A stretch of 64,000 bases of DNA, from contig NZ_CP108454.1 in the NCBI RefSeq assembly GCF_036240795.1, positions 2,542,001 to 2,606,000 of the forward strand, written 5' to 3'. This document shows positions 63,715 through 64,000 of this stretch, piece by piece (the stretch's first letter is position 1; each line of letters opens with the position of its first letter). Under the pieces are notes generated by a model. The model ran no database searches. It had not been told where the DNA came from and saw only the letters and a program-made list of their open reading frames with translations. Both the position numbers and the translations under genes were made by a program. Origin of the DNA: Streptomyces sp. NBC_01268 (GTDB taxonomy: Bacteria; Actinomycetota; Actinomycetes; Streptomycetales; Streptomycetaceae).

Positions 63715-64000
63715 ATGAAGGACCGCTGGGAAGCACGCACCCAGACGCCGCTGCTGGTGCTGGCCGTGGCCTTCGGCGTGGCGTACGCCGTGCCGATCGT
63801 GGCGCCCGGCGCCGACCCGTGGGTGCACCGGCTGTGCACCCACGTGGAGTGGACGGTGTGGGCCGCGTTCGCCCTGGACTACCTGGTGCGTCTCGCGCTC
63901 GCCCCGGCCAGGTGGGTGTTCGTGCGGGGGCATCCGCTGGATCTGCTCGCGGTGATACTGCCGATGGTGCAGCCGCTGCGGCTGCTGCGGGTGGTGTCGA
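63715..64000 (+). CDS. Potassium-channel-type ion transporter, partial (C-terminus outside window)
   Basis: The first ~95 residues show TM helix 1 (TPLLVLAVAFGVAYAVPIVAP) and helix 2 (VEWTVWAAFALDYLVRLALAP, with the W-x-x-F-x-x-D-Y-x-x-R pattern of S2 in voltage-gated-like channels). HPLDLLAVILPMVQPLRLLRVV is an S3 then the start of an S4-like Arg helix. Kch/KvAP-type ion channel. GGAGGA precedes ATG 63715. The pore and any regulatory domain lie beyond the edge. Confidence 0.8.
   Translation, partial: MKDRWEARTQTPLLVLAVAFGVAYAVPIVAPGADPWVHRLCTHVEWTVWAAFALDYLVRLALAPARWVFVRGHPLDLLAVILPMVQPLRLLRVVS

Overview
The window is ordinary core-type chromosome of a Streptomyces or a very close relative. 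The reasons are the very high G+C, the strong third-position GC bias, frequent GTG starts with GGAGG-type ribosome binding sites, stop/start overlaps of the ATGA or GTGA type, and families typical of the genus (DUF397/WhiJ-like pairs, DUF2690, DUF3052, TerD clusters, KstR-type TetR, SigJ). No phage, insertion sequence, CRISPR array, integrase or origin was seen. One tRNA gene, tRNA-Val(UAC), is present.

Layout. 0-12 kb: a WhiJ/abaA-like developmental regulator set (DUF397, XRE-DUF5753, divergent anti-sigma-like ATPase), a methyltransferase, membrane and secreted proteins, a lipid-anchored amidase, an F420-dependent oxidoreductase of the Rv3520c type, an AraC regulator and an I36-type inhibitor. 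12-20 kb: a GT4 glycosyltransferase / methyltransferase / alpha-alpha-barrel operon, a KstR-like TetR regulator, an aldehyde dehydrogenase-ferredoxin operon and a metallo-hydrolase. 20.6-26.4 kb: a cobalamin riboswitch followed by five translationally coupled genes that look like a cobamide uptake system (anchored intrinsic-factor-like protein, second anchored protein, EcfT, fused EcfAA', S component). 27-30 kb: a FadA5-like thiolase and a divergent CYP125-like P450. 30-50 kb: assorted housekeeping, secreted and regulatory genes, including a MhuD-like heme-degrading enzyme, a drug-efflux MFS with a cytoplasmic winged-helix tail, a UTRA-GntR regulator with a perfect palindrome upstream, SigJ (ECF41-like) with a divergent membrane target, a TIR-domain protein beside the tRNA, and a NarL-type two-component pair. 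50.4-59.3 kb: a Ter (tellurite/stress) locus with four TerD-superfamily proteins, TerC, and the associated HAD / phosphoribosyltransferase-StiP / CitE-like module. 59.4-64 kb: AhpE peroxiredoxin, DUF3052, the pyruvate dehydrogenase E1 (AceE) and the start of an ion channel.

The most informative hidden signal is regulatory. A KstR-like regulator (15.7 kb) has KstR-type boxes of the form TAGAACNNGTWNCA in its own upstream region, in front of the aldehyde dehydrogenase-ferredoxin operon, and twice (one box imperfect) between FadA5 and CYP125. A second palindrome, CTGAYGNNNCGTCAG, precedes the Rv3520c-like oxidoreductase, the metallo-hydrolase and CYP125. Together these point to a dispersed steroid/isoprenoid side-chain catabolic regulon in this Streptomyces.
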